From: Anadara kagoshimensis | Taxonomy: Eukaryota; Mollusca; Bivalvia; Arcoida; Arcidae | Reading direction: 5' to 3' | DNA length: 64,000 nt | Assembly: GCA_021292105.1 (NCBI GenBank) | Contig: CM037869.1 | Span: forward strand, 50,031,234 to 50,095,233 | In this document: in pieces, positions 21,730 to 32,109 of the stretch | Numbering within the stretch: position 1 is the first letter of the stretch | Layout of the letters: the number at the start of each line of letters is the position of its first letter | Translations under genes and position numbers: made by a program | The notes under the pieces: model-generated | Told to the model about the DNA's origin: nothing | The model's database searches: none | What the model saw: only the letters and a program-made list of their open reading frames with translations

Positions 21730-21911
21730 TACAGCCCAAACTGCCTTAGCGGCCATCTCTATATAAGGTCCATCTGCTTATAAAGGCCAGTAGAAATGTA
21801 TTCCAATTGTTCTTTATTCATATTATTTGAACCTTTATCTAAAGGTCACCTGCCCATATGGCAACTTTTACTGGTTCCCTTGGGTGGCCTTTATATAAAG
21901 GTTTGACTGTA
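21730..21911 (+). mobile_element. M1 MITE, full length
   Basis: 182 bp from TACAGCCCAAACTGCCTTAG to AAAGGTTTGACTGTA, flanked by TA. It lies 38 bases from an M2 copy. Confidence 0.85.
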
Positions 21912-21949
21912 TATCAACGATTGCTTTTGAAAACAACAAATCGTTTGCG

Positions 21950-22150
21950 TACAGACCTTCTCGAAAGTTTAAGGATAAGGAAAATCCGTCGAGTGACCGA
22001 GATATCGACAGTAAGTGACCGAAGACCTTCCGAGAGATGGACAGTACATGTAGCTGTCGATATATGATTAACGAGGGGTCGAGATGATCTAGAGTTGTCG
22101 ATTTGGTACTAATTCGTTAGTGTTGGTGTTAAACTTTTGACTTGTCTGTA
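21950..22150. mobile_element. M2 MITE, full length
   Basis: Left end TACAGACCTTCTCGAAAGTT; right end reads TACAGACAAGTCAAAAGTTT in reverse complement. About 201 bp, with complementary GTCGA-rich interior segments. Confidence 0.8.
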
Positions 22151-22397
22151 AAATGATTGAATATTCATCGCTTTGTTCTGCAATATGTTTAATTCATTAT
22201 CTTGGAATTTTTCAAAGACAATTTCTTTTTTTGTCTCATTCATTTAAAACTTGGATCGTTCATCGAATTTTTTCATTAAAAGAATTATATCGACTTTCTC
22301 CATTGACATATTAAAACCAAAGCTAGTGTGACTTCCAAATCAAAATCACTTTAGTGTACACGAACTAGGCCTGAATGTCTAGGCTTTTTATTAAATC

Positions 22398-22566
22398 TGT
22401 AGGACAATGTTGACTATGAATGTCGGTCGACACTATAATAAATATATATTTGATGAGAATGACGGAAAATCAATCCACATTGAAGAAAAAATGGTGTCAA
22501 ATTATTATAATGATATCCTTGGAGAAATGATTGATATACGAATGTTTTTGTTTCAAAATATACAAG
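22398..22566 (+). other. Open stretch of uncertain coding value
   Basis: After an acceptor-like AAATCTGTAG, an ATG at 22407 opens 53 codons (MLTMNVGRHYNKYIFDENDG...). They run directly into the M2 insertion at 22567. Its charged composition is protein-like, but no family, donor site or partner exon is seen. Confidence 0.2.
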
Positions 22567-23150
22567 TACAGTCTTGTCCAAAGTTTAACATTAAGCTGAC
22601 AAATTGGTTCCGAGTCTACAGTTCATCTCAGTGCAGACCACTCGTTTGCTGGTTTTACTATATCTGGACTGGCCCCGGTTTCACAATCATTCCTTAGCTA
22701 AGATTTTCCTTAACTTAAATCTTACAAAATTTCAAATCTTTATAATTTTATTAATTTTTAAGATGTTGAGAAATTTAAGGTGTCATTTTAAGATCACTTC
22801 TAGATTAAAACATTTGCATTTAGATTTGGCAAAAATATTCACCAGTAGTTTCAAAAATAGATTACAAAAATTTGCTAAATTTAATTTAAGGAAAATCTTA
22901 GCTAAGGAATGATTGTAAAAATGGGGCCTGGTTTTAAACATTTGTTGTCTACTGTACAATTCAAAGAGCTAACAAATTGGTGCCGATTCTGACAGTTCAT
23001 CTAGACCACTCGTTTGCTGGTTTACTATATCTGTACAGTTTTTCAACGACTGCTGTCCACAGTACAGCCATGTCGATAGTTTTAACAAAAAGTTAAAGAA
23101 TTGGTGCCGATTCTGTGATCATCTCAACCCTTGTTGGACACTACACACGT
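22567..23150 (+). mobile_element. M2 MITE copies, disrupted by a nested M3
   Basis: An M2 start (TACAGTCTTGTCCAAAGTTT) is interrupted at 22672 by an M3 element. Further M2-like segments follow at 22950-23030 and 23060-23150, each with AACAAATTGGTGCCGATTCT or AAGAATTGGTGCCGATTCTG. This subterminal segment is what is amplified in the 51-bp array at 52893-55695. Confidence 0.7.
22672..22930. mobile_element. M3 MITE nested in M2
   Basis: Terminal inverted repeats of about 40 bp: TTTCACAATCATTCCTTAGC at the left and, in reverse complement, TTTTACAATCATTCCTTAGC at the right, continuing through TAAGATTTTCCTTAA. The interior is AT-rich and non-coding. A second, more decayed copy is at 27711-27950. 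Confidence 0.8.
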
Positions 23151-23796
23151 AACATAATTTGCTATTCAATGTGCAAAATGTCCAATTATTTCATACTTCC
23201 ATAACAAAATAAAAATTATCTTCATTCCTATAATAATTTACAAAAGGTGAATCATTTTAACATTACAAAATACTGGTTTTCATTTTTTTACGTGGGGATG
23301 TTCAGTAGGGACATTTAGCCCCGCCTTCTATGACGTCATTTCATCCCTCCGTCATAACTCATTAAGTTCTGCCTTTTTTGACGTCACAATAAACAACCCA
23401 AAACCAAAGTCAGACTAGACAAGAGGTTGACAGGTCTCGCTAGTTTACTGAAATAGTCAATAATTTGATGCCAGATAAAAAAATCAGCGATTGTAAATAT
23501 AACAGCTTTAAATTAAAACAAAATGGACGTATTAAGCTGTCAAGTTCAACCATGACTGTTTTTAGGCAGAGCAATTTGCACGTATTCAAAATGATTTAAC
23601 AATTGTTATTGTTTCCTATTACATAATTGTATAATTGATATATAATTTTGTCATTTATTAAATTGTTATATGTCTTGTCATAATAATTACAGTCTGTTAT
23701 GTAATATTGTCAATTTTTATCTCGTCAAATTACTTTTGGAATAAATTATCTTTCCTTAAATGTTGTTATTTACTTCAATTATTATCAATATAGTTC
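23151..23796. repeat. Dispersed AT-rich repeat
   Basis: GTGCAAAATGTCCAATTATT is the reverse complement of a stretch at about 33205-33230, so a dispersed repeat is present in both orientations. TGACGTCA-type palindromic strings occur at 23331 and 23380. No gene is seen. Confidence 0.45.
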
Positions 23797-24127
23797 GGTT
23801 GATTGATTGTTTGTAGGAAGTTTAACGTTCCCGTCCAGAATCGAAATGTCACGAACAATAAGGTGAAGTGGCAGAAATTGCCACCTTTGAAGTTCATTCT
23901 AGGTCTAGTCAATGTACAGAGGGGGTTCTTTTACGAGCCACGACTGCCTTGTGTTAACATTGGGTTTTAAGGTCGCTTTCGAAGGACCCCGTTATCTTCA
24001 TTTCTAGATGCCAAATACTTGGCGAAAAAGTAACTACCTATTTTTGAGTCTGGGTCAGACCGGGGTTTGGAATTAAAGATCCCTCACCTACGGAGCGAAC
24101 ACTTTACAAACTGAGCTACCGTGGTGG
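23797..24127 (-). mobile_element. tRNA-headed SINE, complete
   Basis: On the minus strand: head ACCACGGTAGCTCAGTTTGT (A box), body with TTTCGCCAAGTATTTGGC and GAAATGAAGATAACGGGGTC, then GTGGCTCGTAAAAGAACCCC, and a tail with GACGGGAACGTTAAAC followed by (CAAT)n. Confidence 0.8.
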
Positions 24128-24529
24128 ATGATGCTGTTGTATTATGGACTTACAAGACCAAGAGTTATCTCTCTTTGTAACGTATGCATATGTATAATGT
24201 AAAGCGCCATGAATAGCTTTATGTACACCCCAATTATTACAGGTGCCTTTTGTTGTTCTGTAAACATTTGCATGTAACCAATCGCAAAAACACGAATTAA
24301 CGAGCGAAGTATACTGGAGTAATGAAGTCATCATTTATTTTCTAATCGTTGGATTCTAACCCAGTCGCCAATAGACGTTATTTAGATTACTGGGCCAAGT
24401 TAGCATGGCAAGGTAAACACTCATTGAGATCAGGAAAAAATGCTTATTATTGTGAGAAGTTATATACTTTGTGATTCATTATGTTACTGAAATATGTCGT
24501 CAAACGAACGAATCAAACACATAGGTCAA

Positions 24530-25560
24530 TGTTCAAATTAAAATTGCAATCGTTAGTCACAAACATACAGACCCATGTTCAAATCACAATCCAAAAAAGT
24601 CAACCACACACATACCAATCCATGTTCAAATCACAATCCAAAAAAGTCAACCACACACATACCCATCCATGTTCAAATCACAATCCAAAAAAGTCAACCA
24701 CACACATACCAATCCATGTTCAAATCACAATCCAAAAAAGTCAACCACACACATACCAATCCATGTTCAAATCACAATCCAAAAAAGTCAACCACACACA
24801 TACCAATCCATGTTCAAATCACAATCCAAAAAAGTCAACCACACACATACCAGTCCAAGTTCAAATCAATATCCAAAAAGCCTAACAGAAATATATTGGT
24901 CATTGTTCAATTCACAAACCCAAAGGTCAAACAGAAATATATTGGTCCTTGTTGAAATCACAATCTCAAAAGTCAACCACAAACATACCAGTCCATGTTC
25001 AAATCAAAATCCCTAAAGGCCAAACAGAAATATATTGGTCCTTGTTCAAATTACAAACACAAAAGCCAAACAAAAATATATTGGTCCTTGTTCAAATCAC
25101 AATCCCAAAAGCCAAACAGAAATATATTGGTCCTTGTTCAAATTACAATCACAAAAGCCAAACAAAAATATATTGGTCCGTTTTCAAATCAAAGTCCCAA
25201 AAGCCAAACAGAAATATATTGGTCCTTGTTCAAATCAAAGTCCCAAAAGTCCAACAGAAATATATTTTTCCTTGTTCAAATCAAAGTCCCAAAAGTCCAA
25301 CAGAAATATATTTATCCTTGTTCAAATCAAAGTCCCAAAAGCCAAACAGAAATATATTGGTCCTTGTTCCAATCACAGTCCCAAAAGTAAAACACAAATA
25401 TATTGGACCTTGTTCAAATCACAACCCCAAAAGTCAACCACAAACATACCGGTCCATGTCCAAATCACAATCCCAAAAGCCAAGTCGAAATATATTGGTC
25501 CTTGTTAAAATCACAGTCTCGAACTTAGAACACAAACATACCTGTGCACTTATAAATCAC
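24530..25560. repeat. 47-bp satellite derived from the RT-H 3' end
   Basis: About 21 units of TGTTCAAATCACAATCC, AAAAAAGTCAACC and ACACACATACCAATCC. The first block (24580-24860) is almost identical between units. Later units shift to CCAAAAGCCAAACAGAAATA and TATTGGTCCTTG. The unit equals the last ~47 bases of the RT-H 3'UTR read on the minus strand (compare 28050-28100), and the array runs straight into more RT-H 3'UTR at 25550-25640. With 47-bp units lacking stops, all three plus frames stay open; these are not genes. Confidence 0.9.
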
Positions 25561-25640
25561 AAGTTTTAAAAGCAAAGTGAAAAATGGCAAATTGCATTCA
25601 GCGGAATTCAACCAGGGAAGGGAAGCTGGGTGTTAAAGCT
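25550..25640 (-). pseudogene. RT-H 3'UTR remnant bordering the satellite
   Basis: AAAAGCAAAGTGAAAAATGG, ATTCAACCAGGGAAGGGAAG and CTGGGTG match the RT-H 3'UTR on the minus strand. Homology fades after 25640. Confidence 0.65.
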
Positions 25641-26434
25641 ACCATTAATGCATATACAATATTTTAATTTGGAATATATTAACAAAATGCGTCGGATAAA
25701 AACAGCGAAATTTAATACAAAATCAATTTACAGTTAGAATTCGAGTTAAAATATTAACGATCATAATAATTTCAAATGATACTCTCCTTTATTTTTTAAA
25801 GGTTTTATCGATTAATTTTGTATCTAGTGTTTAAATCAGCAATTAATAAGGAGTCAGATTTGGCTTGTGTAAACAATGTTGACGTTTTGAAAACATTCGA
25901 AAATTGATCTTTCTCTTGGAAGAAATCCTGTTCGACTTTTCTGCAACAGATGCATGGTTACATAAGAAGTTCTTTTTATATGCAAATATTTGGCAAAAAC
26001 AGAGCATAATATGTTGCCATGTTGTCTGATTGACATCTTAACTTGTACTACATTTTTGAATAGAATAAAATGAAATTTTGTAAATATGTTTGAAATGACC
26101 TTAATGTGTGCATAGTACAACATCGTGATGCTGCTTTATTACTTAATGAAGTTAAACCTTTTCTTCGCTTAGATTTATCTTACACAATATGGGAACCTTG
26201 TGGACTCAATTATTCCACCATTCATTTTGAATGGAAGTAAATAAAATTTGATATGCGTGTTTGATATGAAAGGAAGACATACATATTTAAAACTCGTAAT
26301 GCTCCTCAAATATTATATGGAGATATTTCCCTTTTGCACTCAGATTATTTTCAACGACATGCAAACCTTGTGACCTCAAGTAGCCATAACAAAGTAAAAA
26401 TCTCTGATAACTAGTGATTAAGTTAACCATGTGT
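25641..26434. other. Non-coding stretch, nothing recognised
   Basis: AT-rich. An 89-codon minus frame at 25854-26123 has no recognisable similarity or splice context. Confidence 0.4.
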
Positions 26435-26960
26435 GAATTGTTGCAAGGGAAGTGATGTCGGGTGCTCCGGAAGGATGAGTACTCCTTGTCTAGCTAGCTA
26501 CAACTTCACGTGTGTAATCAAGAATGAGAATGAAGGAATATGGAAGTATGGCAAGCCAAATATATCCAAGATAATTCTAGATACAGAGACATCATACTTA
26601 TAGACAAGATCTGCTTACAAATGTTATGTAGGGATATTGCAAACGTAGGAGTATATTTTATGACCGTCATTACGATATTGTTAAAGTTAAAGTCTGTCCC
26701 GAGCCATTAGGCCCATCAGGCCGGAGCTTATCCCGGTTTCGGTGGCATTAAGCAACTGAGAGTACAAGACTCTCCCCTGAATGGGACACCAGTCCATTGC
26801 GATATTGTATTAATAATATAATGTCTCTTTCGGATATGTTTACTTGATGCTCATAGTTCCATGTTCCTTTTATTCTCAATTTCGATTTCACATATGGTGG
26901 GTGTCTCTAGATAGACAAGAGGTGTTTAACCTTCCTGAACATCCGACCTCACTTCATTTG
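26435..26960. pseudogene. Two opposed RT-H remnants
   Basis: 26435-26605 is the minus-strand 3'UTR and C-terminus (GGGTGCTCCGGAAGGATGAG, CTTGTCTAGCTAGCTACAAC, AATATATCCAAGATAATTCT). From about 26605 a plus-strand copy begins (GGGATATTGCAAACGTAGG, TATTTTATGACCGTCATTAC). It is interrupted by a small element at 26682-26799 and resumes with ATGTCTCTTTCGGATATG and the 3'UTR. Both are dead. Confidence 0.7.
26682..26799 (+). mobile_element. Small (118-bp) insertion with 9-bp target duplication
   Basis: CGATATTGT occurs at 26673-26681 and again at 26800-26808. Joining across it restores RT-H text. The insert begins TAAAGTTAAAGTCTGTCCCG and includes ATTAGGCCCATCAGGCCGG and GAATGGGACACCAGTCCATT, a GC-rich dispersed repeat type. 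The duplication shows that this short unit moves as a mobile element, SINE-like in size. Confidence 0.7.
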
Positions 26961-27429
26961 TGAACATTAAGTGGTTAAACTTAATTTGCCAGTTTTCAAA
27001 CTGTTTTTACTTGCTTTTTCTTTTATTTGACCATAGACAGGTATGTTTGATTTAACAATAATTAGCTCAATTGTATATTGTATTTCTTATTCGTAACCTC
27101 GTTTGGACGTGGTTCAATTTTAATATTTTTCTGAAGTGAAGCATCTTGCTTACTTTTTCCTTTTAAACATCTAGATGAAGCATAAAATTAAAAGCACGAA
27201 AACATTTTTTCACCATGTTTGTGTGTAACCCTAATGAAAATCTATATTACATTTTAAAAGAACCTATGTAAAATAATACTACAACATAAAATTTTTTAGA
27301 TAGTTTTTGGAAATAATTTAAATCTAGATGTTAATTACATAGGGTAAAATCCAGTTGGAAACAAAATTGAATAAAAGTTTATATATATCAAATATGTTAT
27401 ATATATGAATTGTTTTCATAATTATGTAT

Positions 27430-27512
27430 GAATTTATATTTAATTTAGAATTACATATTATTCCAGTTTTAACTTTACAGCACTAGACGACCGTTTCAGA
27501 ATACAAAGTAAC
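27430..27512 (-). ncRNA. Hammerhead motif, 3' half only
   Basis: On the minus strand: TTGTATTCTGAAACGGTCGT, then CTAGTGCTGTAAAGTTAAAA and CTGGAATAATATG. GAAAC, GTC and the 3' strand of stem I are intact, but the CTGATGA half is replaced by unrelated sequence. Confidence 0.6.
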
Positions 27513-27710
27513 AGACCGTGTCGGTTATAGCCCACAAATTTGATACCAAATCAATTTACAAATAGAATTCCAGTAAAATATTTATTAGCATATATGATAT
27601 ATAGATTTAACTTATGAAGGATAATATTGATTAATTTAGAGGTGTAACTAATTATTATGAAGTCTTAGTCTTTGTAAATGCAAAGGAGTTTAGAATCTAT
27701 TAAATAGCAG

Positions 27711-27950
27711 CGCCCAGATTCACAATATGTTACAAACTAAGATTCTCATTAGATGGATTTGACAAATTTGAAATATTTTGAATTTGTAAAATATTAGGAA
27801 CTTTTAGGTGTCATTTTAAAAATCATTTGAATGTTATAAATTCATTTAGTTTTGATATAAATATTTATTCGTAACTCTAAAACTTATTATCAAATTTTGC
27901 TAAATTTAAGTTATGAAAAATTGTCGTAAGAATGATTGTGAAACTATGAC
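27711..27950. mobile_element. M3 MITE, decayed copy
   Basis: Left CCAGATTCACAATATGTTAC and right AGAATGATTGTGAAACTATG, with interior TTTAGGTGTCATTTTAAAAA matching 22672-22930. Confidence 0.65.
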
Positions 27951-28049
27951 CTGCTCACGTCAAAACATCCTTTCCTGGTTTTTTTTACAAATATTCTGTT
28001 GAATAGATTGGCTTCGGCAGTAAAAAATTTAATATACTTTAAATCAAAA

Positions 28050-28290
28050 ACAAACATACCAATCCATGTTCATTTCACAGGCCAGAAGCTAAGTAAAAAC
28101 TTTGGAACTGACAAGTTAGGTTAGACACGTGAACTTTCACCAGGGAAGTGAGGCCGGGTGCTCCGGAAAGGTAAGCACCTCTTGTTTAGCTATCTACACC
28201 CGCCACGTGTGTAATCAAAATTGTGTAAAAGTGACATAGAACAGAAATGTGGGACGTCAAATACATCCAGCGCAATTCTGGATTATCGGC
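28050..28290 (-). pseudogene. RT-H remnant: 3'UTR and RT end
   Basis: AAACATACCAATCCATGTTC, TAAAAACTTTGGAACTGACA, AACTTTCACCAGGGAAGTGA and CCGGGTGCTCCGGAAAGG give the full 3'UTR on the minus strand. The coding end is lost after CAGCGCAATTCTGGA (about 28282), where unrelated sequence begins. Confidence 0.8.
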
Positions 28291-28564
28291 GGTTATTAAT
28301 TTTTGCGATGCCACTACTACAGTTTTTTTACGATTTAATCAAATACACTAAGGGAATCATTAGAAAACCTGTATTATTTAAGGTTCAAAATAAAAGATAG
28401 TATATACTTTCGCAATTTTTCTATCCTAGCGAAATACACGAAAGTAAATAACAGGCGAATAAAAGTTGTCTTACAGTAATTAGGTAAGATATAATGATAA
28501 AAGGTTCTGAAAAATGGTTGATGAACGAGACCCATAGCTTATAACGTAAATCAAATTCAGTTTC

Positions 28565-29019
28565 ATTGGAGGTGTTTATCTAATCCATATGAAGCGTCTG
28601 TGTTCCCTCTTACATAACAAATATTCTAAATATAGAATATCTGGTAGAGCTTGTTCCCACTACGGGGACTTTGTACAACGAAGTAGGTTGCTTGCAAAAA
28701 AATTGTTGAATCAGGGATTTAACAAGCCTAGACTTATCAAGGCCCTCAAAAAGTGTTATGGCCGTCATCACAGTATTGTTGACAAGTTTGATGTCTCTGT
28801 GTCCAGGATTGCCCTGGATACATTTGACGTCTCATAGTTCCGTGTTCCTTTCACACAATTTTAATTACACACGTGGCGGGTGAAGCTAGCTAAACAGGAG
28901 TTGCTGACCCTTCCGGAGCACCCGGCCTCACTTCCCTGGTGGAAGTTCACGTGTATAACCAAACTTGTCAGTTTCAAGGTTTTTACTTTGCTTCTGGATT
29001 GTGATTTGGATATGGATTA
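28565..29019 (+). pseudogene. RT-H copy with the best-preserved RT C-terminus
   Basis: 28589-28837 is open and reads GRACSHYGDFVQRSRLLAKK, LLNQGFNKPRLIKALKKCYG, RHHSIVDKFDVSVSRIALDT, FDVS and stop. The first ~17 codons (MKRLCSLLHNKYSKYRISG) are not RT-like and probably come from a 5' junction or deletion, so the palm domain with the YIDD box is absent. The 3'UTR follows to 29019, where a MITE splits it. It continues at 29490 and reaches a ribozyme fragment at 29511. Reverse transcriptase copies element RNA into DNA at insertion; this copy cannot do so. Confidence 0.8.
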
Positions 29020-29489
29020 CTGCAGGAACCACTGTGACTGTGACAGTGAAATTCTCTTTATATCCATAAAAAATCAAATAAATTTGAATAAAGATCGATA
29101 TTTTTCACTTACTTGTACCTAGTCGTAACAGGAAATCTGTATGCGCATCCGCAATTAGCCCAAAATATATCTGCATAGGGAAAAACGTTGGTGCTATGGG
29201 GATTTAACATGTTGAAAAACCATGCAAATGGCGGCTTCTGTTGCGCATATGACGTAAAACGTCACAAGAACATCACTTTCGGTGTAAACATTGTCATTTT
29301 CGCATGTGTAAAATCCCCATACCGCCAACATTTTCCTTTTACAGACATACTTTATGACAATCGCGGATGCGCATAGATGTCCTCTTACGACTAGGTAAGT
29401 AAGTGAAAAATATCAAACTTAATTCAAATTTATTTGATTTTCTATGGATATAAAGAGAATTTCACTGTCACAGTCAGTGGTTCCTACAA
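29020..29489. mobile_element. Foldback MITE inserted in the RT-H 3'UTR
   Basis: Inverted repeats of about 150 bp: CTGCAGGAACCACTGTGACT at the left and, in reverse complement, TTGTAGGAACCACTGACTGT at the right, running inward through TTACGACTAGGT-like text and GATGCGCAT. TA flanks both ends (29018-29019, 29490-29491), as for Tc1/mariner-type elements. The frames inside are not coding. Confidence 0.8.
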
Positions 29490-29510
29490 TAGTAAGTTTG
29501 TTTATAGCCA

Positions 29511-29536
29511 GAGCATTACTGATGAGGAATAGTGCT
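29511..29536 (+). ncRNA. Hammerhead motif with internal deletion
   Basis: GAGCATTACTGATGAGGAA is the intact 5' part (CTGATGA perfect). It is joined directly to TAGTGCT, the 3' strand of stem I, so the GAAAC and GTC section is deleted. It lies about 20 bases after the end of an RT-H 3'UTR. Confidence 0.65.
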
Positions 29537-29545
29537 ACAAAACTA

Positions 29546-29994
29546 AAATATGTAAAGTTATGGTTACTTCTCATGGCATGAGGACCAATGAATAAATGTA
29601 TACAATGACGTATGCCCAGTACTTTGAACGGACCTCATCTAAAATCAATCACATATTTTAGCAAATGTTTTGCATGGGGTGAAACTTTGAGTAATGCAAT
29701 AGGAAAACCAGATGTGCGATGGCGCACCGTAGGTTTGTACAACCGAGGGGTCCAGGGCATGCTGTCTCAAAATGTTTTAAAATGAAACAACAAATGGTAC
29801 ATTGTTGAGCGTTTTAATGGAACAATTAATAGTCATATATGAAGTTTAATGTTCTTTTTTCAATAAGGGTGCATACACGCTCTCACATACCAACGTATAT
29901 GGTCCTGTCGGTGAACACCAATAAATGAAGAGAAAACGTAACAAAAGCAGAAAAAGTAAGAATCATGAGAATATGGTATATAGAAAAATGTATA
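29546..29994. other. Non-coding stretch, nothing recognised
   Basis: No repeat or exon signal I can support. Confidence 0.4.
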
Positions 29995-30850
29995 TATTCA
30001 AAAACAAGCAATCCATATCCAAACCACAATCCAAAAGCGGTGTAAAAACTTTGAAACTACTATTGTTCCAGGGAACTTAGATAGTCGTTTTTTGGTTAAT
30101 TTAGCTTTTATGTTTAATGATTTATATTCAATGTTATACATGTTGAATCTTAAATATAAAAGCCCAATTGCACTGCACATATGCTCTCTCGTTATCCGTG
30201 CCTCGTATGCAAATTTAGAGCATTGCATGAAGGGTAATTATTTTACATATACATGAGTATAAGTTAAACCCGAACTGCACACGTGAAAGACAACCTTGTT
30301 TTTACCCGTGTGTAATAATGCGTATACAGGTCAACTAGGTGCAATTTACGCCTATCTGAGGTACATTTAGGTATATATACAGCACATTGGTTTTTCTATG
30401 TAATGAAAAACGACAAAAGTGTCGATATATACATGTTTTGTAATTCAAGTTCAAGTCAGCAAACCTCATAGGTTTGTTAGGTGATATGATTTTATTTACG
30501 GGATTATCAAAATAAGTTCCAATATTACAATACTTGAATTTATATTAAAGATAAATAGACTATCTAAGTTACACTCGTCAAGTGTGTAGTGAAAATTGAA
30601 AATGAAAGAACATGGAACTATGGGACAAAAAAAACCCAGGGTAATTTTGGACTCAGCTGCGATAAAATAGTTGGGCGTCAGCAAGGGCAGCTGTCGAAGA
30701 CAGAGCATCGTGGAAAAGGTGTATTGGGGCCCTATGTGCCAAGGACATGAAGAGGATAGGTGAAGGTAAAGGTGAATTTTGAACACAGAGACATAGGACT
30801 TATCAACACAGCCGTTATAACCGACATGAACGTGTATAGGGAAGCTTGGG
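29995..30850 (-). pseudogene. RT-H remnants in two pieces, one with a LINE insertion
   Basis: 29995-30085 has the 3'UTR end (CCATATCCAAACCACAATCC, AAAACTTTGAAACTACT). 30600-30850 has the junction of 3'UTR and RT end (AAGAACATGGAACTATGGGA, then ACACAGAGACATAGGACTTA). The two are separated by about 500 bases of unrelated AT-rich sequence, and the second is split at 30653. Confidence 0.65.
30653..30772 (+). mobile_element. 5'-truncated LINE tail nested in RT-H
   Basis: The plus strand encodes ARAAVEDRASWKRCIGALCA followed by KDMKRIGEG. This is the kind of C-terminal tail seen in endonuclease-RT (RTE/CR1-like) LINE proteins. It ends in a GGTGAAGGTAAAGGTGAA tract. TAATTTTGGAC (30642-30652) and TGAATTTTGAAC (30773-30784) look like a diverged ~11-bp target duplication. 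Confidence 0.6.
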
Positions 30851-31077
30851 CGTACATTATCCCCGCATAAACAATTTATATGCTATCGGTCTGCTTCATA
30901 TGAATATAATTCCCGTAGTGTTGTGTTAATATCTGGAATGATACAGCGCAATTTATCGAATTGCACGATGACAAAAATTTAAAAAATGTCGTTTTATTTA
31001 AATTATTTAGTGACAACGAGACAATAAATTATTAGTTCATTCACGTGTTAACGGGAATTTATTATTCAACACAAAGT

Positions 31078-31276
31078 ACAACCCTGTCAAAAATAAAACA
31101 CTGAGCTTACGAAAAGGAGTGAAACTAGTGACTGAGATATTTATAGCTAGTGGCCGAAGAAAGGGCTGAAAGGGCTTGAACAGCTGCCAAGATATGACTT
31201 AAAGGGGCCGAGAAGACTGTCAATTCGGCACTTTTCAATTAGCTTACTGTTAAATTTTTGACAGGTCTTTATTGTA
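31078..31276. mobile_element. M2 MITE
   Basis: Left TACAACCCTGTCAAAAATAA; right in reverse complement TACAATAAAGACCTGTCAAA. The interior carries complementary AGCTGCC/GGCCGA-type segments. Confidence 0.75.
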
Positions 31277-31407
31277 TTCGTTTATGTAAGCTTAAAACTT
31301 AGGGGAAATCTTATCTTGTTGGCAATCTATCAAATAAAGTAGAGTTAAAACTTGCAATATGGAATGAATTAAATTGAAACAATGACATACCTTGGGTATA
31401 ATAAAGA

Positions 31408-31631
31408 TACGGTTCAGACCTGTCGAAAGTGTAACACCTAAGGAATAAGTGTCCAATTTACAGCTGATCTTGTTCCGTCTTTAGCTATATTGTAGCAGCT
31501 TTTCCGCAGCTGTTATATATCTCTAGGCAGAAATTCGGACTCCATAGCTTTCCCTATCTCGGCCATTGGATAGCCGAGCTGCGACTCCTTTTGCTAGATC
31601 AGTGTTTAACTTTCGATAGGTATGTAGTGCA
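31408..31631. mobile_element. M2 MITE
   Basis: TACGGTTCAGACCTGTCGAA at the left; GTGTTTAACTTTCGATAGGT at the right. GCAGCTTTTCCGCAGCTGTT and CTCGGCCATTGGATAGCCGA form interior hairpins. Confidence 0.75.
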
Positions 31632-31739
31632 TGGATCGGTACATCACGTAAATGTAAAACTTATCAGTCATAATCTCTTAAATTTCCATATATTAAATTT
31701 TAAATGTACGTTTTCATTGATATCATATTACCCCCCTTC

Positions 31740-32090
31740 TCTCTCTCTTTCTAAATTTGTTTTGATTTTGCAGTGACCGTTTGGTAAAAAAATCATCATC
31801 AGTAATGCTTTGGCCAAAATTGTGGAAATCTAAAGACTTTTTTAAGATGTTGAAATGATGAATTGGGCAAAGTAGAAGGAACAAAATATTTAACATATCT
31901 AATAAAGGTCTTAGGCAATACTTTGAACGGTATTTTGAGCAATGTTAAAATTTGAGAAGACAATGTTTTTTTATGAATGTTAATGTTATAAATTCAATTC
32001 ATGCATTGCCACCTTGGTTATTGATATTCTTGGGAATGCTTAGTCCACTATCAGCAATACCAGCCCGATGGTTTAAATAATAATAAAACC
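31740..32090 (-). mobile_element. RT-H terminal region, single unit
   Basis: On the minus strand the body (GGTTTAAATTA-like start near 32085, then ATTGCTGATAGTGGACTAAG) leads to the ribozyme motif at 31813-31770. It is the same order as 20731-21160. An M2 copy lies beyond its 3' side. Confidence 0.55.
31770..31813 (-). ncRNA. Hammerhead motif, CTGATGA kept but GAAA mutated
   Basis: On the minus strand: CCAAAGCATTA, CTGATGA, a degraded stem II, CAAAC in place of GAAAC, GGTCAC, then TGCAAAATC. The changed G of GAAA and the blurred cleavage site make it inactive. Confidence 0.6.
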
Positions 32091-32109
32091 TTTTTTTTTA
32101 TTTTCCAGT

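Noticed and set aside
24481-25569. Five overlapping frames of 115-206 codons
   Set aside because: All three plus frames are open over a stop-free 47-bp satellite derived from an untranslated region. None is a gene.
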